Assembly (NCBI GenBank): GCA_012270135.1
Contig: JAAXIW010000062.1
Location: 1-16,165 of the forward strand
Length of the DNA: 16,165 nucleotides
Source of the DNA: Brevundimonas sp.
Lineage (GTDB): Bacteria; Pseudomonadota; Alphaproteobacteria; Caulobacterales; Caulobacteraceae
Reading direction: 5' to 3'
Positions 1 to 6,844 of this stretch are shown here, in pieces. Numbering within the stretch: the first letter of the stretch is position 1; the number at the start of each line of letters is the position of its first letter. The notes under the pieces are model-generated. The model worked only from the letters and a program-made list of their open reading frames with translations, made no database searches and had not been told where the DNA came from. Both the position numbers and the translations under genes were made by a program.

Positions 1-1691
1 TGGTGACGGTCAAATACGTCGTCTTCCTGATGCGGGCCGACAACAAGGGCGAGGGCGGCACCCTGGCGCTGATGGCCCTGGCCCAGCGGGCCATCGGCAA
101 GCGCTCGACCCTGGTCTTCTTCCTCGGCGTCTGCGGCGCCGCGATGTTCTACGCCGACGGGGTGCTGACCCCGGCCGTGTCGGTGCTGTCGGCGGTCGAG
201 GGACTCGGCGACGCCCCCGGGATCGGTGGACGCCTGACCCCCTTCATCCTCCCCATCGCCATCGGCATCCTGATCACCCTGTTCATGGTCCAGGCGCGGG
301 GCACGGCCAGCATGGCGCGCGCCTTCGGCCCGATCACGACCGTCTGGTTCCTGGTGCTCGCCGGCCTCGGCGTGCTGCACATCTTCGACGACCCGTCGAT
401 CCTGAGAGCCCTGTCGCCGCACTACGGGGCGTTGTTCCTGATCGACAACGGCTTCCTCGGCTTCTTCCAGCTGGTCAGCGTCTTCCTCGCCGTCACCGGG
501 GCCTACGCGCTCTATTCGGACATGGGCCATTTCGGGAAGTCGCCGATCCGGACCGGCTGGCTGTCGTTCGTCCTGCCCTGTCTGATGCTGAACTACCTCG
601 GCCAGGGCGCGCTGGTGCTGAGCGATCCGATGGCGCGGGTGAATCCGTTCTGGGAGATGATCCCCGAGATGGCCTACTGGCCGGTGCTGATCCTCGCCAC
701 CATGGCCACCATCATCGCCAGCCAGGCCGTGATCACCGGCGCCTTCTCCCTGACCCAGCAGGCGGTCCAGCTGGGCCTGTTCCCGCGCATCAAGATACTG
801 CAGACCAGCGAAAGCCAGGCCGGCCAGATCTTCGTGCCCTCGGTGAACATGTTGATCCTGATCGGCGTCATGCTGCTGCTGATGCTGTTCCCGACCTCGT
901 CGCAGCTGGCCGGCGCCTATGGCGTGGCGGTGACCGGGGCCATGCTGGTCGACAGCCTGCTGGCCTGGTTCATCGTGCGGCGGATGTGGAAGTGGAGCCT
1001 GCCGCTCAGCGTCGCCGCCATCACCCCCTTCCTGATCATCGACCTGGCCTTCTTCGGCTCCAACCTGCTCAAGGTGCCGCAGGGCGCCTGGGCGCCGCTG
1101 GCCATGGGCGGCGTCATCGTGCTGGTGATGTGGACCTGGACCCGCGGCACGCAGATCCTGACCGCCAAGACCCGCAAGGACAGCCTGCCGCTGGCTGACC
1201 TGATCGAGATGCTGCGCGCCCGGCCGCCGCACCGCGCGCCCGGCACGGCCATCTTCCTGACCTCCGACCCCGAAATCGCCCCGGTCGCCCTGATGCACAA
1301 CCTCAAGCACAACAAGGTGCTGCACGAGAAGAACGTCATCCTGACCGTGCGCACCAGCGACCGGCCGCGCGTCGCCGAGGCCGACCGGGTCCGGATCGAG
1401 CCGATCTCGGACGACTTCAAGAAGCTGGTCATCTCCTACGGCTTCATGGAGCAGCCCAACCTGCCCAAGGCGCTCAACCTGTGCCGCAAGCAACAGGGGC
1501 TGAAGTTCGACATCATGTCGACCAGCTTCTTCCTGGGCCGCCGTTCTGTGGTGCCGTCGGCCAGCCAGGGCATGCCGATGTGGCAGGACCGGCTGTACAT
1601 CTTCCTGATGCGCAACGCCGCCAATCCGACCGACTTCTTCCACATCCCGCCCGGACGGGTGGTCGAGCTCGGCACCCAGGTGTCGGTTTGA
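1..1691 (+). CDS. kup: Kup family low-affinity potassium transporter (5' end outside the window)
   Basis: Inner-membrane K+ uptake protein of the KUP/HAK/KT family, thought to work as a K+/H+ symporter. The reading frame is open from the left edge. The visible part starts with V-K-Y-V-V-F-L-M-R-A-D-N-K-G-E-G-G-T, which matches E. coli Kup around residue 65-85, so roughly 65-100 N-terminal residues, including the first transmembrane segment with its GDIGTSPLY-type motif, lie outside. Other family blocks are visible: YSDMGHFGKSPIR, the ATIIASQAVITGAFSLTQQA segment, many hydrophobic helices up to about visible residue 380, then a soluble C-terminal domain with ALMHNLKHNKVLHEKNVILT and the family-typical ending RVVELGTQVSV. 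The visible 562 codons plus the missing part give a normal family length (E. coli 622). The GTG at position 3 is internal, not the start. The stop TGA (1689-1691) overlaps a possible TTG start of rsmB. Family assignment is certain; substrate rests on family knowledge. Confidence 0.96.
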   Translation, partial: VTVKYVVFLMRADNKGEGGTLALMALAQRAIGKRSTLVFFLGVCGAAMFYADGVLTPAVSVLSAVEGLGDAPGIGGRLTPFILPIAIGILITLFMVQARGTASMARAFGPITTVWFLVLAGLGVLHIFDDPSILRALSPHYGALFLIDNGFLGFFQLVSVFLAVTGAYALYSDMGHFGKSPIRTGWLSFVLPCLMLNYLGQGALVLSDPMARVNPFWEMIPEMAYWPVLILATMATIIASQAVITGAFSLTQQAVQLGLFPRIKILQTSESQAGQIFVPSVNMLILIGVMLLLMLFPTSSQLAGAYGVAVTGAMLVDSLLAWFIVRRMWKWSLPLSVAAITPFLIIDLAFFGSNLLKVPQGAWAPLAMGGVIVLVMWTWTRGTQILTAKTRKDSLPLADLIEMLRARPPHRAPGTAIFLTSDPEIAPVALMHNLKHNKVLHEKNVILTVRTSDRPRVAEADRVRIEPISDDFKKLVISYGFMEQPNLPKALNLCRKQQGLKFDIMSTSFFLGRRSVVPSASQGMPMWQDRLYIFLMRNAANPTDFFHIPPGRVVELGTQVSV

Positions 1692-1738
1692 GCCGCGATC
1701 CGAAGCCGGGCCGCAGCTCGGCCGCGCGCGGGCGCCGC

Positions 1739-3073
1739 ATGGCCGAGAAGTCGCGCGGGCCGCGTCCGCCGAAGGTCGAAGAACCGCGCGACGAGGCCGC
1801 CGACATCGGCGAGGAGGCGCGGCTGGCCGCCGGCGTTCTGCTCAATGCGGCGCTGGAAGGACGCAGCGGGCTGGACGCCGCCCAGGCGTTCCGCGAATTC
1901 GCGGCCCTGCCCGGTCCCGACCGCGCCTTCGCCCGCGCCGTGGCCATGGCCGCCCTGCGCCGGCTGGGCGAGATCGACCAGATTCTCGACCGCCGTCTGA
2001 ACAAGGCGCCGCCGCTGGCGGTGCGGACCATATTGCGCATCGCCCTGGCCCAGACCCTGGTGCTGGAGACGCCCGCCTTCGCCGCCGTGTCGACGGCGGT
2101 GAAACTGGCCGAGCGCGACCCGAAGACCCGGCCCTACAAGAACCTCGTCAACGCTGTGCTGCGCGGCATCGACCGCGACGGGCCCGGCCTGACCACCGCC
2201 GAGTCCAACCTGCCCGACTGGCTGGCCGCCCGCTGGCGCGCGACCTGGGGCGAACCGACGCTGGCCGGTCTGGCGCTGGCCGCGCGCGAGGAGCCGGCCA
2301 CCGATCTGAGCGTCAAGCCGGGCCTCGACTCCGCCGCCGTGGCCGAGGCCGTCGAGGGAGAGGCCCTGCCCGGCGGCACGATCCGCACCGGCCGCCGCGG
2401 CGACATCGCCGGCTGGCCCGGGTTCGAGGACGGACACTGGTGGGTGCAGGACGCCGCCGCCGCCCTGCCCGTCCGCCTGCTGGCCCCGAAGGCCGGCGAG
2501 GCCGTGGTCGACTTCTGCGCCGCGCCCGGGGGCAAGACCCTGCAACTGGCCGCCGCCGGGGCCGAGGTCGTCGCGCTGGACCGCTCGGACAAGCGGCTGG
2601 AGCGGCTGCGCGCCAATCTGGCCCGCACCGGCCTGAGCGCCGAGGTCGTGGCCGTGCCCGCCGAGGACTGGGACGATCCGCGGACGTTCGACGCGGTGCT
2701 GCTCGACGCGCCCTGCACCGCCACCGGCACCTTCCGGCGCAATCCCGAGGTGCTGCGCGCGACCCGGCCCGCTGACGTCGCCAAGCTGGCCGACGTCCAG
2801 CACCGGCTGCTCGACGCCGCCGCCGAACGGGTCAAGCCGGGCGGGCGGCTGGTCTATTGCGTCTGCTCGCTGGAGCGCGAGGAGGGCGAGACCCAGGTGA
2901 TCGCCTTCCTGCGCCGCAACCAGGCGTTCAAGACGGCGCCCGCCGTTCCGTCGGAGATCGGCGCCCCCGAGGAGGCGTTGACGCCCGAAGGCTGGCTGCG
3001 CGTCCTGCCGTCGATGTGGGCCGAAAAGGGCGGGCTGGACGGCTTCTTCATCGCGCGGCTGGAGAGGGTCTAG
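1739..3073 (+). CDS. rsmB: 16S rRNA (cytosine967-C5)-methyltransferase RsmB
   Basis: Cytoplasmic SAM-dependent methyltransferase of the RsmB/Sun (NOL1/NOP2/fmu) family that makes m5C967 in 16S rRNA. From ATG 1739 the product is 444 residues (E. coli 429). The N-terminal part (about residues 20-155) resembles the NusB-like RNA-binding domain. It is followed by the linker motif NLPDWLAARW. The C-terminal Rossmann methyltransferase has the SAM-binding motif FCAAPGGKT (259-267), the acidic LDRSDKRLERL segment, motif IV DAPCTATGT with Cys326, and motif VI YCVCSLEREEGE with Cys376. The two cysteines are the pair used for base release and catalysis in this family. No strong Shine-Dalgarno precedes ATG 1739. 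An in-frame TTG at 1688 overlaps the kup stop (TTGA) and would add 17 residues, allowing translational coupling. I prefer ATG by codon and length. A perfect hairpin (3077-3099) lies just after the stop. Function is confident; the start is not. Confidence 0.94.
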   Translation: MAEKSRGPRPPKVEEPRDEAADIGEEARLAAGVLLNAALEGRSGLDAAQAFREFAALPGPDRAFARAVAMAALRRLGEIDQILDRRLNKAPPLAVRTILRIALAQTLVLETPAFAAVSTAVKLAERDPKTRPYKNLVNAVLRGIDRDGPGLTTAESNLPDWLAARWRATWGEPTLAGLALAAREEPATDLSVKPGLDSAAVAEAVEGEALPGGTIRTGRRGDIAGWPGFEDGHWWVQDAAAALPVRLLAPKAGEAVVDFCAAPGGKTLQLAAAGAEVVALDRSDKRLERLRANLARTGLSAEVVAVPAEDWDDPRTFDAVLLDAPCTATGTFRRNPEVLRATRPADVAKLADVQHRLLDAAAERVKPGGRLVYCVCSLEREEGETQVIAFLRRNQAFKTAPAVPSEIGAPEEALTPEGWLRVLPSMWAEKGGLDGFFIARLERV

Positions 3074-3076
3074 GTC

Positions 3077-3285
3077 GCCCTCTCCCGATGGGAGAGGGCT
3101 TGAGCCTCCGGGAGCGAAGCGATCGGCAAGGCGAAAGGGTGAGGGGCGGGTATCGCCGTCGGCGCAAGCCGCCGCCGCTGCCCGACCCACTGCTCCATCC
3201 CTTCCCCCGTCTAGCCCCTCACCCTTTCGCGCAAGGACGACGGCTGCGCCGCCGTGCGCTCAAGCCCTCTCCCGCCGGGAGAGGG
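3077..3285. repeat. Nested inverted-repeat element of GGGAGAGGG hairpins between convergent genes
   Basis: Begins 3 nt after the rsmB stop. Left part: GCCCTCTCCC (3077-3086), loop GAT, GGGAGAGGGC (3090-3099), continuing into TTGAGC to 3105. Right part: CCCTCTCCC (3265-3273), loop GCC, GGGAGAGGG (3277-3285). The 16-nt block GGGAGAGGGCTTGAGC (3090-3105) is perfectly inverted at 3258-3273. A second, inner pair is GCGAAAGGGTGAGGGGC (3131-3147) against 3214-3230, 17 of 17 complementary. The whole is therefore a pair of small hairpins inside a large cruciform-capable palindrome with about 66 nt in the middle. The left hairpin could end rsmB transcription but has no T-run. The layout is like REP/BIME-type or other interspersed bacterial palindromes; no transposase is present. 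The right hairpin overlaps the end of the GNAT gene. Whether it recurs in the genome cannot be seen here. Confidence 0.85.
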
Positions 3286-3976
3286 ATGCTTGCGCCGGCC
3301 CCTCGAGCACCGTGTAGGTAATCCGCGTCCGCACCCGGAACCCCAGCGTTTCATACAGGGCGATCGTCGCCGTGTTGGCGGCGTAGGCATGGAGGAAGGC
3401 CTGCTCGCCGCGCTCCAGAATCCGCGCCGTCACCACCCGCATCAGAGCCCCGGCGTAGCCTCGGCCACGATGGTCCGGATGGGTGCAGACGCCGGAGACC
3501 TCGGTGAAGCCGTCCGGCTTCATACGTTCGCCGGCCATGGCGACCAGCCGGCCTCCGTCCCGGACTCCGATGAAGTCGCCGAGACGGTGGGTCTTTTCGA
3601 AGAAGGGGCCGGGGACGGTCAGGGTCGCCAGCGCCAGCATCTCCGCCGCGTCCGCCTCGCCGAGCGGCTCGAAGGCCACGGCCTTGCCGACGGGGTTCAA
3701 GGATGACGCCACCATCTGCACGCAGGCGGCGCTGGCCCGCACCTTCGCCCCGGGCGGTAGCGGCATGTCGCCGGCCGCGACCAGGCCCATGCCGTGGGGG
3801 GAGACATTGAGCGCCGCCAGCGCCTGCGTGGCTTCGATCGAGTCATCCGCCGCCGCCGCGAACAGGGCGTAGTCCGGATCGAAGCGCAGCGCCTGCCCGT
3901 CGCCAAGCGCCAGATGCGCCTGACGGCTGGTCAGGGCGCTCCAGACGGGGTGGTCGAGGGGGTGGTTCAGGGTCAT
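3260..3976 (-). CDS. GNAT-family N-acetyltransferase (FR47-like)
   Basis: Predicted cytoplasmic acetyl-CoA-dependent N-acetyltransferase of 238 residues; substrate unknown. The first 100 or so residues form a divergent N-terminal region without a motif I recognise. The GNAT fold lies in the C-terminal half. It has GVRDGGRLVAMAGERM (137-152, strand pair), then motif A with VCTHPDHRGRGYAGALM (163-179), the R/Q-x-x-G-x-G/A acetyl-CoA pyrophosphate-binding loop, and then motif B with AANTATIALYETLGFRVRT (199-217), the usual N-x-x-A-x-x-x-Y-x-x-x-G-F. These resemble the FR47-like GNAT subgroup. The start ATG is 68 nt after the trpS stop on the same strand, so it may be the last gene of the glnD-murJ-trpS run; upstream only a weak AGGG lies 3 nt from the ATG. 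Odd point: residues 231-238 (SLSRRERA) and the stop are encoded by the hairpin of the neighbouring repeat, so the tail is probably not original protein sequence. Family is sure, function is not. Confidence 0.88.
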   Translation of the reverse strand: MTLNHPLDHPVWSALTSRQAHLALGDGQALRFDPDYALFAAAADDSIEATQALAALNVSPHGMGLVAAGDMPLPPGAKVRASAACVQMVASSLNPVGKAVAFEPLGEADAAEMLALATLTVPGPFFEKTHRLGDFIGVRDGGRLVAMAGERMKPDGFTEVSGVCTHPDHRGRGYAGALMRVVTARILERGEQAFLHAYAANTATIALYETLGFRVRTRITYTVLEGPAQASLSRRERA

Positions 3977-4044
3977 GAACCCTAACTAGCGACAGCGCCG
4001 CCATTCGCCAGAGGAGGCGTCGACGCCGCGTCCGGAAACCGCGC

Positions 4045-5088
4045 CTAGGCCCTCCAGAAGCCCACGATCCGCTTGACCTCGTCGACCACCTGATCGGCGA
4101 TGGCGGCGGCGCGGTCGGCGCCGTCCCTCAGTACGCGGTCGATCTCGACCGGGTCGGCCATCAGGCGGCGCATCTCGGCGGTGACCGGGGCCATGGAGGC
4201 GACGGCGAGGTCGGCGAGGGCCGGCTTGAAGGCGCCGAAGCCCTGGCCGGCGAACTGGGCCAGCACCTGCTCGCGGCTGATGTCGGCGAGGGCGGCGTAG
4301 ATGGTCACGAGGTTCTTCGCCTCGGCGCGGTTTTCGAGCCCCTCGATCGTCTCGGGCAGCACCTCCGGGTCGGTGCGGGCCTTGCGGATCTTGGCCACGA
4401 TGGCGTCGGCGTCGTCGGTCAGGTTGATGCGCGACTGGTCCGAGGGGTCGGACTTGGACATCTTGGCCGCGCCGTCGCGCAGGCTCATGACCCGCGGCGC
4501 CGGACCCTGGGTCAGGGGCTCGGGCAGGGGGAAGAAGCCCGGGACGCCGAAGTCGTTGTTGAATTTGGCGGCGATGTCGCGGGTCAATTCGAGGTGCTGC
4601 TTCTGGTCCTCGCCGGTCGGCACCTCGGTGGCCTTGTAGAGCAGGATGTCGGCCGCCTGCAGCACCGGATAGGTGTAGAGGCCGACCGAGGAGCGCTCCT
4701 TGTGCTTGCCCGACTTCTCCTTGAACTGGGTCATGCGGTCGAGCCAGCCGAGGCGGGCGACGCAGTTGAAGATCCACGCCAGTTCGGAATGGGCCCGCAC
4801 CGCCGACTGCGGGAAGATCACCGACTTCGCCGGGTCGAGGCCCGAGGCCAGATAGGCGGCGGCGATCTCGCGCGTCTGGGCGGTCAGCAGGGCCGGGTCC
4901 TGCCAGACGGTGATGGCGTGCAGGTCGGCCACGAACAGGAAGCAGGGCGCGCCGCCGTCCTGCAGCTGGGTGAACCGCTTCAGCGCCCCCAGATAGTTGC
5001 CGAGGTGCAGGGCGCCGGAGGCCTGGATGCCGCTGAGCACCCGGCGCGGGCCGGCGTAGGCGATGGGGGCGGGGGACGCGTCTGACAT
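4045..5088 (-). CDS. trpS: Tryptophanyl-tRNA synthetase
   Basis: Class I aminoacyl-tRNA synthetase charging tRNA-Trp in the cytoplasm; 347 residues (E. coli TrpS 334). Near the N-terminus is RRVLSGIQASGALHLGNYLG, with the HIGH-equivalent HLGN at residues 28-31. Further on are FLFVADLHAIT, the tryptophan/ATP-site region with PVGEDQ-like PTGEDQKQHLELTRDIA, and the KMSKS loop at 209-213 followed by DPSDQSRINL. The C-terminal helical domain ends KRIVGFWRA. The same frame stays open far upstream, but homology begins only here and the ATG at 5086-5088 gives the expected length, so the upstream extension is spurious. The start lies 41 nt after the murJ stop and the GNAT gene follows 68 nt downstream, suggesting co-transcription with glnD and murJ. 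No strong Shine-Dalgarno is visible; an AAGG sits about 12 nt before the ATG. Confidence 0.97.
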   Translation of the reverse strand: MSDASPAPIAYAGPRRVLSGIQASGALHLGNYLGALKRFTQLQDGGAPCFLFVADLHAITVWQDPALLTAQTREIAAAYLASGLDPAKSVIFPQSAVRAHSELAWIFNCVARLGWLDRMTQFKEKSGKHKERSSVGLYTYPVLQAADILLYKATEVPTGEDQKQHLELTRDIAAKFNNDFGVPGFFPLPEPLTQGPAPRVMSLRDGAAKMSKSDPSDQSRINLTDDADAIVAKIRKARTDPEVLPETIEGLENRAEAKNLVTIYAALADISREQVLAQFAGQGFGAFKPALADLAVASMAPVTAEMRRLMADPVEIDRVLRDGADRAAAIADQVVDEVKRIVGFWRA

Positions 5089-5129
5089 GAGCGGCAAATG
5101 CCTTACCGCGACGGTCAGGGCAACCGGAA

Positions 5130-6833
5130 CTAGCGCGACCGGCGGATCAGGCCGCGCACCTCGGCGACGGTGACCGCCCGGGTGAGGAAGGCCAGGGCCA
5201 CATAGACGAGCCCGCCGGCGCCCGTGACCAGCAGCAGGCTGATCTCCTTGGCCCCGTGCGACGTCCCGAGGACGGCCAGCAGATCGGCGACGGGCGCCTC
5301 GATCACCGGCCGCAGCGAGGCGGCGATCCCGACCACCACCGCCAGGCCGGCCGACGCCGCCGCGATCCGGGCCAGCCGCGACAGGGCCGCGGCCCCTGGC
5401 CGGTACAGCCCCCGCCGCCACAGCGCCCCGCCGAGCAGCAGAGCATTGGTCCAGGCCGCGCCTGACACCGCCGCCGCCAGACCCGGTACGCCCATGAGGG
5501 CGAACAGGCCGAAGGCGAGGGCGGCGTTCACCGCCACCGAGACCAGGGCGAATTTCATCGGCGTGCGGGTGTCGCCGCGGGCGAAGAAGGCGGGCGCGAG
5601 GATGCGGATCAGCACGAAGGCCGGCACGCCCCAGCCGAACTGGAACAGGGCGCGGGCGGTGTTGGCGGCGTCGAAGGCGAGGAAGGCCCCGCGGGTGAAC
5701 AGGGCGTCGATCAGGAAATAGGGCATGGCCATCAGGGCCGCGGCCGCCGGCAGGGTCAGGGCCATGGACAGGGTCACAGCCTCGTCCATGGAGCGCTGCT
5801 GCTGATCGTGATCCTTCGAGGCCACCGCCCGCGACAGGCGGGGCAGCAGGGCGATGCCGATGGCCACGCCGACGAGGCCGAGCGGCAGCTGGTAGAGCCG
5901 GTCGGCCGTGGCCAGCCAGGTCCGACCGCCTGCCACGAAGCTGGCCAGGTTGCCCGAGATGAAGACGTTGATCTGGGTGGCCGAATTGCCGACGGCGGCC
6001 GGGATGGCGGTGATGATGATGGCCTTGACCGGGGGACTGAGCCGGGGGAGGGCCAGGCGGATGTTCGCCCCCGCCCTGCGCGCGGCCCACCAGCACAGTC
6101 CGGCCTGGGACACGCCCGCCGCCAGCACCGCCCAGGAGGCCGCATAGGCCGCGCCGATCTGGTCGCCCCGGGCCGGGATGACGGCGGCGAGCATGATCAG
6201 GTTGAGCAGGATCGGATAGGCGCCCGAGACGATGAACCGGCCGCGGGCGTTCAGCACCCCCGACAACAGGGCGGCGATGGCCATGCACGGCAGATAGGGC
6301 ATGGTGATCTGGGTCAGGATCACCGCCAGCTTGAAGCGCGCCGGATCGTCGAGGAAGCCGACGTTGATGACCGTCATCAGCCACGGCATGGTCAGCTGGG
6401 CGACGATCGTCAGGGCCACGGTGGCGAAGGCGACGGCGGCGAGGGCGTCGGTGGCGACCTTGTCGGCGACCGCCTCTCCGTCCTTCTCCAGCGTCCGGGC
6501 ATAGGCCGGCACGAAGGCGGCGGCGAACGCGCCCTCGGCGAAGATGCGGCGGAACAGGTTGGGGAAGTTCAGCGCGGTGTTGTAGGCGTCGGCGGCCGGG
6601 CCGACCGAGCCGCCGAGGGCCGCGGTGATGACGATGTCGCGGGCGAAGCCGGCCAGCCGGCTGACCAGGGTCAGGCCGCTGAAGATGGCCGAGTTGCGCA
6701 TCATGCCGCCGCCCTTGCCGGAACGGACGGCGGACGCCGGCGGCTGGACCATCGGCTCCGTCACGCCGGACGCGGAGGGCACGGGCGGCGCGGCCTCGAT
6801 CGGTTCGGCATCGGGCTTGGACGTGTCGGCCAT
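5130..6833 (-). CDS. murJ: Lipid II flippase MurJ (MviN family)
   Basis: Inner-membrane MOP-superfamily transporter that flips the peptidoglycan precursor lipid II to the periplasmic side. The 567-residue product begins with a polar, proline-rich stretch of about 43 residues. It then shows the MurJ signature: SGLTLVSRLAGFARD (52-66), AADAYNTALNFPNLFRRIFA (80-99) and EGAFAAAFVPAYART, carrying the arginines and aspartate known to be essential in E. coli MurJ. ATADRLYQLPLGLVGVAIG matches the region of E. coli Arg270, and RALFQFGWGVPAFVLIRILA the later helices. Hydrophobic segments through the protein fit 14 transmembrane helices. The start chosen, ATG 6831-6833, has AAGG 7 nt upstream inside the glnD stop. 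Two more ATGs (residues 44 and 45) coincide with where homology to E. coli MurJ starts, and AAGGG precedes them, so a 524-residue form is possible. It sits 9 nt after glnD and 41 nt before trpS, a probable operon. Confidence 0.96.
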   Translation of the reverse strand: MADTSKPDAEPIEAAPPVPSASGVTEPMVQPPASAVRSGKGGGMMRNSAIFSGLTLVSRLAGFARDIVITAALGGSVGPAADAYNTALNFPNLFRRIFAEGAFAAAFVPAYARTLEKDGEAVADKVATDALAAVAFATVALTIVAQLTMPWLMTVINVGFLDDPARFKLAVILTQITMPYLPCMAIAALLSGVLNARGRFIVSGAYPILLNLIMLAAVIPARGDQIGAAYAASWAVLAAGVSQAGLCWWAARRAGANIRLALPRLSPPVKAIIITAIPAAVGNSATQINVFISGNLASFVAGGRTWLATADRLYQLPLGLVGVAIGIALLPRLSRAVASKDHDQQQRSMDEAVTLSMALTLPAAAALMAMPYFLIDALFTRGAFLAFDAANTARALFQFGWGVPAFVLIRILAPAFFARGDTRTPMKFALVSVAVNAALAFGLFALMGVPGLAAAVSGAAWTNALLLGGALWRRGLYRPGAAALSRLARIAAASAGLAVVVGIAASLRPVIEAPVADLLAVLGTSHGAKEISLLLVTGAGGLVYVALAFLTRAVTVAEVRGLIRRSR

Positions 6834-6840
6834 GTCAGCG

Positions 6841-6844
6841 CCTT
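6841..6844 (-). promoter_or_regulatory. murJ ribosome binding site overlapping the glnD stop
   Basis: On the minus strand the glnD stop TAA is followed directly by GG, giving TAAGG. AAGG lies 7 nt before the murJ ATG at 6833. This supports the longer murJ start and points to translational coupling of glnD and murJ. It was read by eye; no free-energy calculation was made. Confidence 0.6.

Noticed and set aside
917..3190. Long minus-strand frames antisense to kup and rsmB
   Set aside because: They have no motifs, no start signals and the amino-acid bias of antisense frames. kup and rsmB are unambiguous on the plus strand.
4016..4027. Perfect 12-bp palindrome GGCGTCGACGCC between trpS and the GNAT gene
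   Set aside because: Short palindromes of this kind are expected by chance in DNA of this GC content. There is no loop or T-run for a terminator and no second copy was seen nearby.
5089..6384. In-frame upstream extension of trpS that would give a 779-residue protein
   Set aside because: The extension overlaps murJ in another frame, has Arg/Gly/Pro-rich low-complexity content and no homology signal. TrpS of normal length starts at 5088.
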